Part shown: positions 14,599 to 22,591 of the stretch, one piece after another
How the letters are laid out: each line of letters begins with the position of its first letter
Position numbering within the stretch: position 1 is the stretch's first letter
Source of the DNA: an uncultured Oscillospiraceae bacterium
GTDB taxonomy: Bacteria > Bacillota > Clostridia > Oscillospirales > Oscillospiraceae
NCBI GenBank assembly: GCA_949494735.1
Contig: CATABD010000026.1
Coordinates: 1-32,443, forward strand
Length of the DNA: 32,443 bases
Direction: 5' to 3'
The notes under the pieces: model-generated
What the model was told of the DNA's origin: nothing
The model's input: the letters and a program-made list of their open reading frames with translations, nothing else
The model's database searches: none
Program-made: the position numbers and the translations under genes

Positions 14599-14620
14599 AA
14601 GTCGGTCGTTTGACCGACTT
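14599..14620. promoter_or_regulatory. TetR-type operator palindrome
   Basis: AAGTCGGTC, GTTT, GACCGACTT: a perfect 9-4-9 inverted repeat starting 12 bases after the -10 box, at about +5. The size and symmetry are typical for a TetR dimer, and bound repressor would block the operon promoter. Confidence 0.85.
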
Positions 14621-14648
14621 GTTGGGAATTAAAAGAGGTGCAAGATCC

Positions 14649-16355
14649 GTGGATATGGGAAAGGTAAACAAAAAGCTGTCCGCCCGTTTTGGCGGAGCGG
14701 TGCGGGCGGAGCTGCGGGATGGCAGCGTTGTGCTGTCCGGGAAGCTGGACCGCTGGGCGGATGTGGTGGAGGCCTGCCAGCTGGCGGCGGTGAAGTACAG
14801 CCGGGTTCATGTGGTCAACGACATCACATGCGCGGAGGCCAAAGCTCAGCCCATGCGCCTGCCCGACCTGCGGGACAGCGTGCTGGAGGGCGCCCGGCCG
14901 GACGCGCTCATCATCGGCGGCGGCATTTCCGGCGCGTCCATTGCCCGGGAGCTGTCCAAGTGGAAGCTGGACATTCTGCTGGTGGATAAGGAGCCGGACC
15001 TGGCCCTCCATGCCTCCGGGCGCAATGACGGCGAGGTCCACCCCGGCGTGGATCTGGGAAAGGGCTCCCTGAAGCACCGCTATATCCGCAGGGGGAACGC
15101 CATGTACGATGAGGTGTGCCGGGAGCTGGACGTACCCTTCCGCCGGGTGGGGCAGTACGTGTGCTTTGACAAGGGCTGGCTGCGACCCTTCATCGCCCTG
15201 TACTGCCTGTGGCGCAGATATCACGACGGCATCTCCGATACCCGGATCATTTCCGGTGCGGAGCTGAGACGGCGGGAGCCAGCTCTGAGCCGGGACTTCA
15301 AATTCGCGGTGTCCAACCCCTCCTCCGGCTGTGTCTGCCCCTACGGCCTGACCATCGCCTACGGGGAAAACGCGGTGCAGAACGGGGCGAAAGTGTCGCT
15401 GGACACGGCGGTTCTGTCCATGGAGGTGGAGGACGGGGAGATCAAATCCGTCGCCACCAACCGGGGCACGGTATATCCGGCCCTGGTCATCAACGCGGCA
15501 GGGGTCTTCGCTGAGGAGGTGGCCCGGATGGCGGGGGACCGTTTCTACTCCATCCACCCACGGCGGGGCACCAACTCCATTCTGGATAAGAAGGCGGGGG
15601 CCTCGTTTTCCTCCATCGCCTCCGTCATGGAGGCGGCCCGCACCCGGGGCCGTTCCAAAGGGGGAGGCATCCTGCACACTGTCCACGACAACCTGCTGGC
15701 GGGCCCGGACGCGGTGGAGACCTGGGAAAAGGAAAACACCGAGACCCACCCCGAGAGCATCACCCACGTGTTTTCCAAGCAGCAAAGGACCATGCCCGCC
15801 CTCAGCCAGGGGGACATCATCACCTACTTCACCGGGGTGCGCGCCCCCACCTTCGAGGAGGACTTTATCATCGAAAAGGGGCGTAAAATCCATAACCTCA
15901 TCCACTGCGCGGGGATACAGTCCCCCGGCCTGACCACCGCCCCCGCCGTGGCCCTGGACATTGAGAAAATGGCGGTGGAGGAGCTGCGCAAGAGGGGCAG
16001 GACTGTGGAGCGCAACGAAAGCTTCAACCCCATTCGGAAGGGCCCGCCGGTGCTGAGGGACCTGCCGGACGGGGAACGGGCCGCCCTGATCCGGGAGAAT
16101 CCGGACTACGGCGTGATCGTCTGCCGCTGCGAGGAGGTGAGCCGGGGGGAGATTCTGGACGCCCTGCGCTCCCCCATCTGCGTACCCACGGTGGACGGGG
16201 TGAAAAAGCGGGTGCGCCCCGGCATGGGCCGGTGCCAGGGAGGCTTCTGCTCCCCCCTGGTGGCCCAGATCATCGCGGAGTTTTTGGATGTGCCTCTGGA
16301 GGACGTGAAAAAGTCCTCCAGCCAGTCGGACATCACCTTCGGGCGGACGAAGTAG
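14649..16355 (+). CDS. GlpA-like FAD-dependent glycerol-3-phosphate dehydrogenase-type enzyme with BFD [2Fe-2S] domain
   Basis: A 568-residue flavoprotein resembling the anaerobic glycerol-3-phosphate dehydrogenase subunit GlpA. An N-terminal extension (1-85) has a BON-like pattern (GSVVLSGKLDRWADVVEA, then VHVVNDI). The FAD-binding Rossmann motif is ALIIGGGISGASIAREL (about 89-105), followed by a DAO-type domain to about 455. The C-terminal BFD-like domain has CRC (near 493) and GRCQGGFC (near 525-532) to bind a [2Fe-2S] cluster. The start is GTG 14649, nine bases after AGAGGTG; ATG 14655 is also possible. It is the first gene of the repressed operon. The true substrate may be glycerol-3-phosphate or an alkylated analogue. 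Confidence 0.85.
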   Translation: MDMGKVNKKLSARFGGAVRAELRDGSVVLSGKLDRWADVVEACQLAAVKYSRVHVVNDITCAEAKAQPMRLPDLRDSVLEGARPDALIIGGGISGASIARELSKWKLDILLVDKEPDLALHASGRNDGEVHPGVDLGKGSLKHRYIRRGNAMYDEVCRELDVPFRRVGQYVCFDKGWLRPFIALYCLWRRYHDGISDTRIISGAELRRREPALSRDFKFAVSNPSSGCVCPYGLTIAYGENAVQNGAKVSLDTAVLSMEVEDGEIKSVATNRGTVYPALVINAAGVFAEEVARMAGDRFYSIHPRRGTNSILDKKAGASFSSIASVMEAARTRGRSKGGGILHTVHDNLLAGPDAVETWEKENTETHPESITHVFSKQQRTMPALSQGDIITYFTGVRAPTFEEDFIIEKGRKIHNLIHCAGIQSPGLTTAPAVALDIEKMAVEELRKRGRTVERNESFNPIRKGPPVLRDLPDGERAALIRENPDYGVIVCRCEEVSRGEILDALRSPICVPTVDGVKKRVRPGMGRCQGGFCSPLVAQIIAEFLDVPLEDVKKSSSQSDITFGRTK

Positions 16356-16367
16356 GGGGGTATTGAT

Positions 16368-17627
16368 ATGCGTACCTATGATGTCACTGTCATCGGCGGC
16401 GGTCCCGCGGGACTGGCGGCGGCGCTGTCCGCCCACGGAGAGGGGGCCAAGACCCTCCTGGTGGAGCGGGAGGCCCGCTTGGGCGGCATTTTGAAGCAGT
16501 GCATCCACGACGGCTTCGGGCTGGTGCGGTTCCAGGAAAAGCTCACCGGGCCGGAATACGCCCAGCGGTTTATCCTCCGCTTTCAACAAGCTGGCATCAG
16601 CTGCGCGGTGCAGACCTTCGTCACCCGGGCGGAGCGGGCCGGGGAGGGCTTCGACGTCACCCTGGTAAACCGGGATGGGGTGGGGACCATCCGGACCAAG
16701 ACGCTGGTGCTGGCCACCGGCTGCCGGGAGCGCACCGCCAAACAGGTGTCCATCCACGGCACCCGCCCCGCCGGGGTGTTCACCGCCGGGACGGCCCAGC
16801 ATTTCACCAACCTGCTGGGCCAGCTCCCCACCAAAAAATGTGTCATCCTGGGCAGCGGGGACATCGGCCTCATCATGGCCCGGCGGCTCACCCTGGAGGG
16901 GGCCCAGGTGCTGGGGGTGTACGAGGCCAAGCCCACCCCCTCCGGCCTGACCCGGAACATCCACCAGTGCCTCCATGACTACGGCATCCCCCTGTACCTG
17001 TCCCACACGGTGACCCGGGTGTTGGGGGCGGGCCGGCTGACGGCGGTGGAGGTGGCGCAGGTGGACGGCTCCATGAGGCCCATCCCCGGCACAGAGGAGG
17101 TGGTGGAGTGCGACGGGCTGATCCTGTCGGTGGGGCTCATCCCGGAAAACGAGCTGGCCCAGTCCCTGGGAGTGGAATTAGATCCCAAGACAAAGGGGCC
17201 GGTGTGCGACGGCCAGCTCATGACCAGCGTGGACGGGGTGTTTTCCTGCGGCAACGCCCTCCACGTCAACGATCTGGTGGACTACGTGTCCGAGAGCGGG
17301 GAGCTGGCGGGGCGGAACGCCGCCCGGTATGCCGCCGCCCCCCGGCGGACGGTGCCCATACGCCCCTCCCCGGCCCTGCTCTACGCCGTCCCCCAGCGGC
17401 TGGACCTGGACCGGGACAACAGCGAGACCGCCCTCTACTTCCGCAGCCGGGAGGTGCTGGACGGCTGCGTACTCCGCGTCCGGGCAGACGGGCGGGAGGT
17501 GTTCTCCAAGCGCTACCCCTTCCTGCGCCCGCCGGAGATAGAACGGCTGAACGTGGATTTCTCCCGGTTCGGCCTGCACGAGGGCTCCGAAATCGAATTG
17601 GATATCGAGGTGACGGAACATGGATGA
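16368..17627 (+). CDS. GlpB-like FAD/NAD(P)-dependent oxidoreductase
   Basis: A 419-residue pyridine nucleotide-disulfide-type oxidoreductase. The first dinucleotide fold is VTVIGGGPAGLAAALSAHGE (about residues 4-23), and the second is CVILGSGDIGLIMARRLTLE (about 157-176). The stretches GCRERTAKQVSIHGTRPAGV and FTAGTAQHF are typical of the enzymes paired with GlpA-like dehydrogenases and a DUF1667 protein in Firmicutes and Thermotogae, and of sarcosine or opine oxidase subunits. It probably passes electrons from the GlpA-like subunit to an acceptor. AGGGGGGTATTGAT precedes ATG 16368. It overlaps the DUF1667 gene by eight bases. Confidence 0.85.
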   Translation: MRTYDVTVIGGGPAGLAAALSAHGEGAKTLLVEREARLGGILKQCIHDGFGLVRFQEKLTGPEYAQRFILRFQQAGISCAVQTFVTRAERAGEGFDVTLVNRDGVGTIRTKTLVLATGCRERTAKQVSIHGTRPAGVFTAGTAQHFTNLLGQLPTKKCVILGSGDIGLIMARRLTLEGAQVLGVYEAKPTPSGLTRNIHQCLHDYGIPLYLSHTVTRVLGAGRLTAVEVAQVDGSMRPIPGTEEVVECDGLILSVGLIPENELAQSLGVELDPKTKGPVCDGQLMTSVDGVFSCGNALHVNDLVDYVSESGELAGRNAARYAAAPRRTVPIRPSPALLYAVPQRLDLDRDNSETALYFRSREVLDGCVLRVRADGREVFSKRYPFLRPPEIERLNVDFSRFGLHEGSEIELDIEVTEHG

Positions 17628-17976
17628 GCTGGTCTGTATCGTATGCCCCCGGGGCTGTACCCTGTCGGCGGAGCGGGAGGGGGATACCATCCGGGTGACG
17701 GGAAACGGCTGCAAGCGGGGGGCGGAGTTCGCCCGCATGGAGCTCACCGCCCCCAAACGAACCCTGTGCACCACGGTGCGCACCACCATCCCCGGCGTCC
17801 CGGTGCTGCCGGTGAAGGTGTCCGCCGAGATCCCCAAGGAGAAGATATTCCCCGTGATGGCCGCCATCAACGCCGCCACGGTGGACCGTCCGGTGGCCAT
17901 GGGCGGCGTGGTGCTGGAAAACGTGCTGGGGCTGGGGGTGGACGTGGTGGCCGCCAGCGCCCTGCTCGATGGATAG
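17620..17976 (+). CDS. DUF1667 cysteine-motif protein (Glp complex partner)
   Basis: A 118-residue DUF1667 protein. Four cysteines near the N-terminus, in VCIVCPRGC and GNGCKRG (C6, C9, C13, C31), could hold an iron-sulfur cluster or zinc. The rest includes PVLPVKVSAEIPKEKIFPVM, characteristic of the family. DUF1667 genes regularly follow GlpA/GlpB-like pairs in anaerobes, so it is probably a third, electron-transferring or assembly subunit of the same enzyme. That function is inference from gene neighbourhood. It overlaps the upstream gene and lies 14 bases before the kinase. Confidence 0.88.
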   Translation: MDELVCIVCPRGCTLSAEREGDTIRVTGNGCKRGAEFARMELTAPKRTLCTTVRTTIPGVPVLPVKVSAEIPKEKIFPVMAAINAATVDRPVAMGGVVLENVLGLGVDVVAASALLDG

Positions 17977-17990
17977 GGGGGTGGGCGGCG

Positions 17991-19550
17991 ATGGATACCC
18001 CGCTGATCCTTACCTTCGACGTGGGCACCCAGAGCACCCGCTGCCTGCTGGTCCGGCCGGACGGCGGTTTTGAGGACCTGTGCCAGGTGAAACACCAGCA
18101 GCCCTACTTCTCCCGCAACCCCGGCTGGGCGGAGCAGAGCCCGGACTTTTACTATGAGCGGCTCTGCGAGGCCGGGCGGGCCGTCTGCGGCCGGAACAAG
18201 GGGGCCTTAAGCCGGGTGTCCGCCGTGGCCCTCACCACCATCCGGGACACGGTGGTGTGCCTGGACCGGGACAACAAGCCCCTGCGGGACATCATCCTCT
18301 GGCTGGACAAGCGCAAGGCGGAGTTCGGCGACCCCTTTCCCTTTCATCGGAAGCTGATGTTCCGGGTGGCGGGGATGGCGCCGGCCACGGAAAACATCTA
18401 CCGCGCCTCCCCCTGCAACTGGATCGCCCAGCGCCAGCCGGACATTTGGGATAAAACGGCCCAGTATGTCATGCTCCCTACCTATTTGAATTACAAAATG
18501 ACCGGGGTGCTGGCCGACTCGGCGGCCAATATGATCGGCCATATGCCCTTTGACTACAAAAACCGGCGCTGGCAGGGCCGTTCCGCCCTCACCCGGTGCA
18601 TCTACAACATCCCCCAGGAAAAGCTGTGCCGGCTGGTGCCCTCCGGCCACACCATTGGCCATACCACCGCCGCCTTTGCCGCGGATTCCGGCGTGCCCGG
18701 GGGTCTGCCCCTCATCGCCACCGGGTCGGACAAGGGCTGCGAGACTCTGGGCCTGTCCGTGACCCAGCCCGCCAAGGCGGCCATCTCCCTGGGCACCACC
18801 GCCACCGTCCAGCTGGCCCTGGACCGCTATGTGGAGCCCCAGCCCTTCATGCCCGCCTACCCGGCGGTTCCCAACCACCTCTACAACCCGGAGATCGAGC
18901 TGTACCGGGGCTTCTGGCTTGTGTCCTGGTTCCTGCGGGAGTTCTGCGCCAAGGACCTGGCCCGGGCCAAGGAGCTGGGCTGTCCCCCGGAGCAGCTTTT
19001 GGACGAGTACATCGCGGATATCCCGCCGGGGTGCGGCGGACTGCTCCTCCAGCCCTATTGGACGCCGGGGATCACCACCCCCACCGCCCGGGGGGCCGTG
19101 GTGGGCTTTTCTGACCACCACACCCGCTACCACCTGTACCGGGCCATCCTGGAGGGCATCGGCTTCGAGCTGTACTACTCCTTGAAAGCCATGGAGCGGC
19201 GGGCCAGAATCACGGTGGAGGAGCTGTACGTGGGGGGCGGCGGGGCGAAAAGCAATGTGGCCTGCCAGATTCTGGCGGACATGTTCGGCCTGCCTGTCAA
19301 GCGCACCCAGACCCACGAGGTGAGCGCCGTGGGGGCGGCCATGGCGGCCTTCCTGGCCCTGGGAACATTCCGGGATTATGAGCAGGCCATTGCCGCCATG
19401 GTCCATGAGGGGGACGTGTTCCGCCCCGACCCCCAGCGCCATAAGACCTACGCCCGGCTGTACGCGGATGCCTACGCCAGGCTGTTCCCCCGGCTGGAAC
19501 CCCTGTACCGCCGGATCAACCATATCACGAAAAGGAGCGATACGCTGTGA
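17991..19550 (+). CDS. FGGY family carbohydrate kinase (glycerol kinase-like)
   Basis: A complete 519-residue FGGY kinase. It phosphorylates a polyol or sugar with ATP. The phosphate-binding N-terminus is LILTFDVGTQSTRCLL (about residues 4-19), the substrate-side region contains ILWLDKRKAEFGD, the adenosine-side loops are SLGTTATVQLAL and the C-terminal signature region is GGGGAKSNVACQILADMFGL. Next to GlpA/GlpB-like enzymes it could be a glycerol kinase, but the substrate pocket sequence deviates from canonical GlpK as far as I can judge, and an AGPS-like gene follows. A related substrate such as a 1-O-alkylglycerol is therefore conceivable. ATG 17991 is the first codon giving the normal N-terminus. 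Confidence 0.85.
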   Translation: MDTPLILTFDVGTQSTRCLLVRPDGGFEDLCQVKHQQPYFSRNPGWAEQSPDFYYERLCEAGRAVCGRNKGALSRVSAVALTTIRDTVVCLDRDNKPLRDIILWLDKRKAEFGDPFPFHRKLMFRVAGMAPATENIYRASPCNWIAQRQPDIWDKTAQYVMLPTYLNYKMTGVLADSAANMIGHMPFDYKNRRWQGRSALTRCIYNIPQEKLCRLVPSGHTIGHTTAAFAADSGVPGGLPLIATGSDKGCETLGLSVTQPAKAAISLGTTATVQLALDRYVEPQPFMPAYPAVPNHLYNPEIELYRGFWLVSWFLREFCAKDLARAKELGCPPEQLLDEYIADIPPGCGGLLLQPYWTPGITTPTARGAVVGFSDHHTRYHLYRAILEGIGFELYYSLKAMERRARITVEELYVGGGGAKSNVACQILADMFGLPVKRTQTHEVSAVGAAMAAFLALGTFRDYEQAIAAMVHEGDVFRPDPQRHKTYARLYADAYARLFPRLEPLYRRINHITKRSDTL

Positions 19551-21298
19551 GCAATAAGCCGTACAAGGGCTTCCGGCCCAACTGGCTGGAGGCCCCGGCC
19601 CCGGAGGGGAGCTACCGTTCCATCTTCCGCTGGGGCGACCCCAATTTCTTCAAATATCCCAAGGAATCCCTCTACAAGCTGATGAAGGAATCCTTCCAGA
19701 TGACGGATGACGACTTCCGGGACTACACCGACGATATCGGCTTCGACCGGGTGGACTTGTCCGATCACCCCTCCCAAATCGCCCCGGAGCACGTGGCGGC
19801 GCTGAAACAGATCGTGGGGGAGGACTTCGTCACCACCGGGGATTACCCCCGGCTGGCGGTGGCCTACGGCTGCACGGGGTACGATCTGCTGCGCCTGCGC
19901 CATAAACAGATCGAGAACCTTCCCGACGTGGTGGTCTACCCCGACACCGCGGAACAGGTGGAGGACATCGTGGCCTATGCCGTCCAGCACAAGATCCCCC
20001 TGTACGTCTACGGCGGCGGCAGCAGCGTCACCCGGGGCATGGAGTGCATGAAGGGCGGCATCAGCCTGGATATGCGCAAACGGTTCAACAAGATCCTCAG
20101 CTTCAACGAGGTGGACCAGACCATCACCGTCCAGGCGGGGCTGTCCGGGCCGGACCTGGAGGCCGCCCTCCAGGACGCGCCCCGGCGCTTCGGGGCCAAG
20201 CGGGCCTACACCTGCGGCCACTTTCCCCAGTCCTTTGAGTACAGCAGCGTGGGCGGCTGGGTGGTCACCCGTGGCGCGGGGCAGAACAGCACCTACTACG
20301 GCACCATTGAGGACATTGTGCTGGCCCAGAAATACGCCACCCCCATTGGCCGGATCACCACCAGCCCCTATCCCAGGGAGGCCACCGGCCCCAGCATGAA
20401 GCAGATCATGCTGGGCTCCGAGGGGGCGTTCGGCGTGCTCACCGAGGTAACGCTGCGGGTGTTCCGCTGGATGCCGGAAAACCGCAAACGCTTCTCCTAT
20501 ATGTTCCGGGACTGGCCCACCGCCATGGCCGCCGCCCGGGAGATGATGCAGCGGGAGTGCGGCTATTCCTCGGTGTTCCGCCTGTCCGACCCGGAGGAGA
20601 CCCACCTGATGCTCCGGCTGTACAATGTGGACGACACGCTGCTGGCCCCCATCATGGACAAACTGGGCTACAAGGACATGGAGCGGTGCATGTTCCTGGG
20701 CTTTACCGACGGGGAGAAGGGCTTCTCCAAAAACGTGGCCAAGAACATCGGCCGCATCGCCCGGAAATTCGGGGCCATGCCCATGACGGGCTATGTCACC
20801 CGCAGCTGGGAGAAGGGCCGCTTCAACGACCCCTACCTCCGGGACACCCTGATGGACTTCAGCGTCATCACCGACACCCTGGAGTGCACCGTCAACTGGT
20901 CCAACATGGCCCAGGTTCACCGGGATGTGCGGGCGGTGTGCCATGCCCTGCCCAACACCGTGGTTACCACCCATATGTCCCACTGCTACCCCCAGGGGGC
21001 CAATCTTTACTTCATCTTCATCACCAAAATGAACGACGCGGCGGAGTTCAAGCGCTACCACACCACCATCCTGGACGCCATCCAGCGCTCCGGGGCGGCG
21101 GTGAGCCACCACCACGGCATCGGCAAGATGTTCGCCCCCTGGATCGAGGGCTACATCGGAGAGCGGGAGTACGGTGCCATCCAAGCCCTGAAAAACTACT
21201 TTGACCCCGATTTTGTCATGAATCCCGGCGGCACCATTGGACTTGACCTGCCTCAGGAGGAAAAGAAGTTCCTCAACACCCGCAAAGACTACCGATAA
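19547..21298 (+). CDS. Alkyldihydroxyacetonephosphate synthase-like FAD-binding oxidase
   Basis: A 583-residue flavoprotein of the FAD_binding_4/VAO superfamily, most like AGPS. The FAD-binding segment includes PLYVYGGGSSVTRGMEC (about residues 150-168), CGHFPQSFEYSSVGGWVV, RGAGQNSTYYG, and MLGSEGAFGVLTEVTLR. The AGPS-type catalytic loop SHHHGIGK (S520, H521-H523) and a DPDFVMNPGG C-terminus are present. AGPS exchanges the acyl group of acyl-DHAP for an alkyl group in ether lipid synthesis; related bacterial proteins could act in the reverse, catabolic direction. GTG 19547 overlaps the kinase stop, with AAAAGGAG well spaced upstream. It is last in the operon, before a strong terminator. No FAR1-like gene is nearby. 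Confidence 0.85.
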   Translation: MSNKPYKGFRPNWLEAPAPEGSYRSIFRWGDPNFFKYPKESLYKLMKESFQMTDDDFRDYTDDIGFDRVDLSDHPSQIAPEHVAALKQIVGEDFVTTGDYPRLAVAYGCTGYDLLRLRHKQIENLPDVVVYPDTAEQVEDIVAYAVQHKIPLYVYGGGSSVTRGMECMKGGISLDMRKRFNKILSFNEVDQTITVQAGLSGPDLEAALQDAPRRFGAKRAYTCGHFPQSFEYSSVGGWVVTRGAGQNSTYYGTIEDIVLAQKYATPIGRITTSPYPREATGPSMKQIMLGSEGAFGVLTEVTLRVFRWMPENRKRFSYMFRDWPTAMAAAREMMQRECGYSSVFRLSDPEETHLMLRLYNVDDTLLAPIMDKLGYKDMERCMFLGFTDGEKGFSKNVAKNIGRIARKFGAMPMTGYVTRSWEKGRFNDPYLRDTLMDFSVITDTLECTVNWSNMAQVHRDVRAVCHALPNTVVTTHMSHCYPQGANLYFIFITKMNDAAEFKRYHTTILDAIQRSGAAVSHHHGIGKMFAPWIEGYIGEREYGAIQALKNYFDPDFVMNPGGTIGLDLPQEEKKFLNTRKDYR

Positions 21299-21304
21299 AT
21301 CATA

Positions 21305-21338
21305 TGAGAAAAGCCTGCCGGACGGCAGGCTTTTCTCA
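21305..21338 (+). terminator. Intrinsic terminator of the Glp/FGGY/AGPS-like operon
   Basis: TGAGAAAAGCCTGCC pairs perfectly with GGCAGGCTTTTCTCA around GGAC. It starts six bases after the stop at 21298. The pairing tail contains TTTTCT. Confidence 0.85.
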
Positions 21339-21413
21339 TGGAATGGCAACGGAACATCAGCCGTCTTTTTTGTTATAAATACGGCATTTCTGAAATACAC
21401 GGCCGGCCTGATG

Positions 21414-21422
21414 TGCTATGAT
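21414..21422 (+). promoter_or_regulatory. Extended -10 promoter of the esterase operon
   Basis: TGCTATGAT combines a TGn extension with TATGAT (21417-21422), 34 bases before ATG 21457. No good -35 box is present at the usual spacing, as tolerated in extended -10 promoters. Confidence 0.5.
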
Positions 21423-21456
21423 GAAATAACACAAAAACACTTTAGGGGGTCATCAT

Positions 21457-22575
21457 ATGGGACGGCACTATGACACACAGCTGCTGGAAAAAATGCGTTC
21501 CGGCCAGCGGACACAGACCGTGAGCGGGGTGGAGGTACTGGTCAAGCCCATTCCTGAGGGAGGCCAGCCGGGAGATATGGACCCCAGGCTCTACAAGTCC
21601 ATGAAGTGGATGCCCCTTCTCAGCCACTTTATGCCCAAGCCCAGGAATGACGCCTCGGTTTTGGAGATCGTGACCCCCTTCCGCAAAATGTTCGGAGAGT
21701 ACAAGGGGGACTACATCGCCGACGAGGGTATCTCCACCAGGCATATCACCGTGGACAGCGCCGACGGCTACCCGGTGCCCGTGCGCGTCTACAAGCGGGA
21801 GGATGCGGGGGAGAACCTCCCCATATTCGTCTATTACCACGGTGGCGGATTCTTTGGCGGCGGACCGGACATCGTGGAGCAGATGTGCAAGCTGCTGGTA
21901 CAGAACATCGACTGTGTGGCGCTGAACGTGGACTACCGCCTGTGCCCGGAGCACCACTACCCCCAGCCCTTTGACGACTGCTGGGCTGTCCTGCGCTGGG
22001 CCCATGACAATGCCGCCAGGCTGGGCGGCGACCCCGTCCGCATTGCCGTGGGGGGTGACAGCGCCGGTGGCAATCTGGCGGCGGCGGTCGCCCTCCGGGA
22101 CCGGGAGGAGGGGACCGGCATGGTCAAGCTCCAGGTCCTGCTCTATCCGGCGGTGAATCTGGCCGGGGCGCATACCGAGTTCTACCAGGGGGCGGACCTG
22201 GACAAATACCGCGCCAGCAAGCGCCACGGCAAGGTCCTGCGCAGCGTGCTGGGCATGATGACCGATATGATGAATTCAGACGGCCTGCTGGACAGGGTGT
22301 ATTTGCAGGGCAAGCTGCCCCCGGAGCACATCTACGCCTCCCCGCTGCTGGACGATTTCCACGCCCTGCCGCCCACCCTGCTGGTGTTCGGCGAGCACGA
22401 TATGCTGGCCTTTGAGGATTTCGCCTACGCCCGGACGGCGGCAAAGGCGGGCGTGGCGCTGAAAACCATTGTCTACGAAGGTATTTCCCACGGATTCGCC
22501 GATCAGATCGGCGTGATGCCCCAGGCGGAGGACTGCATCCAGGAGATCGCCGCCCAGATGCGGGCGGCGCTGTAA
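21457..22575 (+). CDS. Alpha/beta hydrolase, HSL family esterase
   Basis: A 372-residue hormone-sensitive-lipase-type carboxylesterase. The oxyanion-hole motif H128-G-G-G-F lies in FVYYHGGGFFGGG, the nucleophile is S202 in GGDSAGGN, and the acid and base are D315 (GEHDM) and H345 (SHGF). This complete triad predicts hydrolysis of short-chain esters or lipid-derived esters. There is no signal peptide, so it is cytoplasmic. The N-terminal 90 residues form the cap. A TTTAGGGGGTC precedes ATG 21457. It follows the ether-type operon but has its own promoter; together with the downstream PAP2 phosphatase it could take part in lipid breakdown, which is inference. Confidence 0.93.
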   Translation: MGRHYDTQLLEKMRSGQRTQTVSGVEVLVKPIPEGGQPGDMDPRLYKSMKWMPLLSHFMPKPRNDASVLEIVTPFRKMFGEYKGDYIADEGISTRHITVDSADGYPVPVRVYKREDAGENLPIFVYYHGGGFFGGGPDIVEQMCKLLVQNIDCVALNVDYRLCPEHHYPQPFDDCWAVLRWAHDNAARLGGDPVRIAVGGDSAGGNLAAAVALRDREEGTGMVKLQVLLYPAVNLAGAHTEFYQGADLDKYRASKRHGKVLRSVLGMMTDMMNSDGLLDRVYLQGKLPPEHIYASPLLDDFHALPPTLLVFGEHDMLAFEDFAYARTAAKAGVALKTIVYEGISHGFADQIGVMPQAEDCIQEIAAQMRAAL

Positions 22576-22591
22576 CAGGGAGGGAAAGCTC

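Noticed and set aside
14592-17006. Minus-strand open frame of about 800 codons
   Set aside because: It lies fully antisense to the FAD oxidoreductase genes with clear motifs. Long antisense frames are expected in GC-rich genes, and the translation is low-complexity (Gly/His/Pro/Leu-rich) with no domain.
19472-21400. Minus-strand open frame of about 640 codons
   Set aside because: Antisense to the AGPS-like gene, whose FAD and HHHG motifs are unmistakable; the antisense product is Gly/His/Val-rich without recognisable family features.
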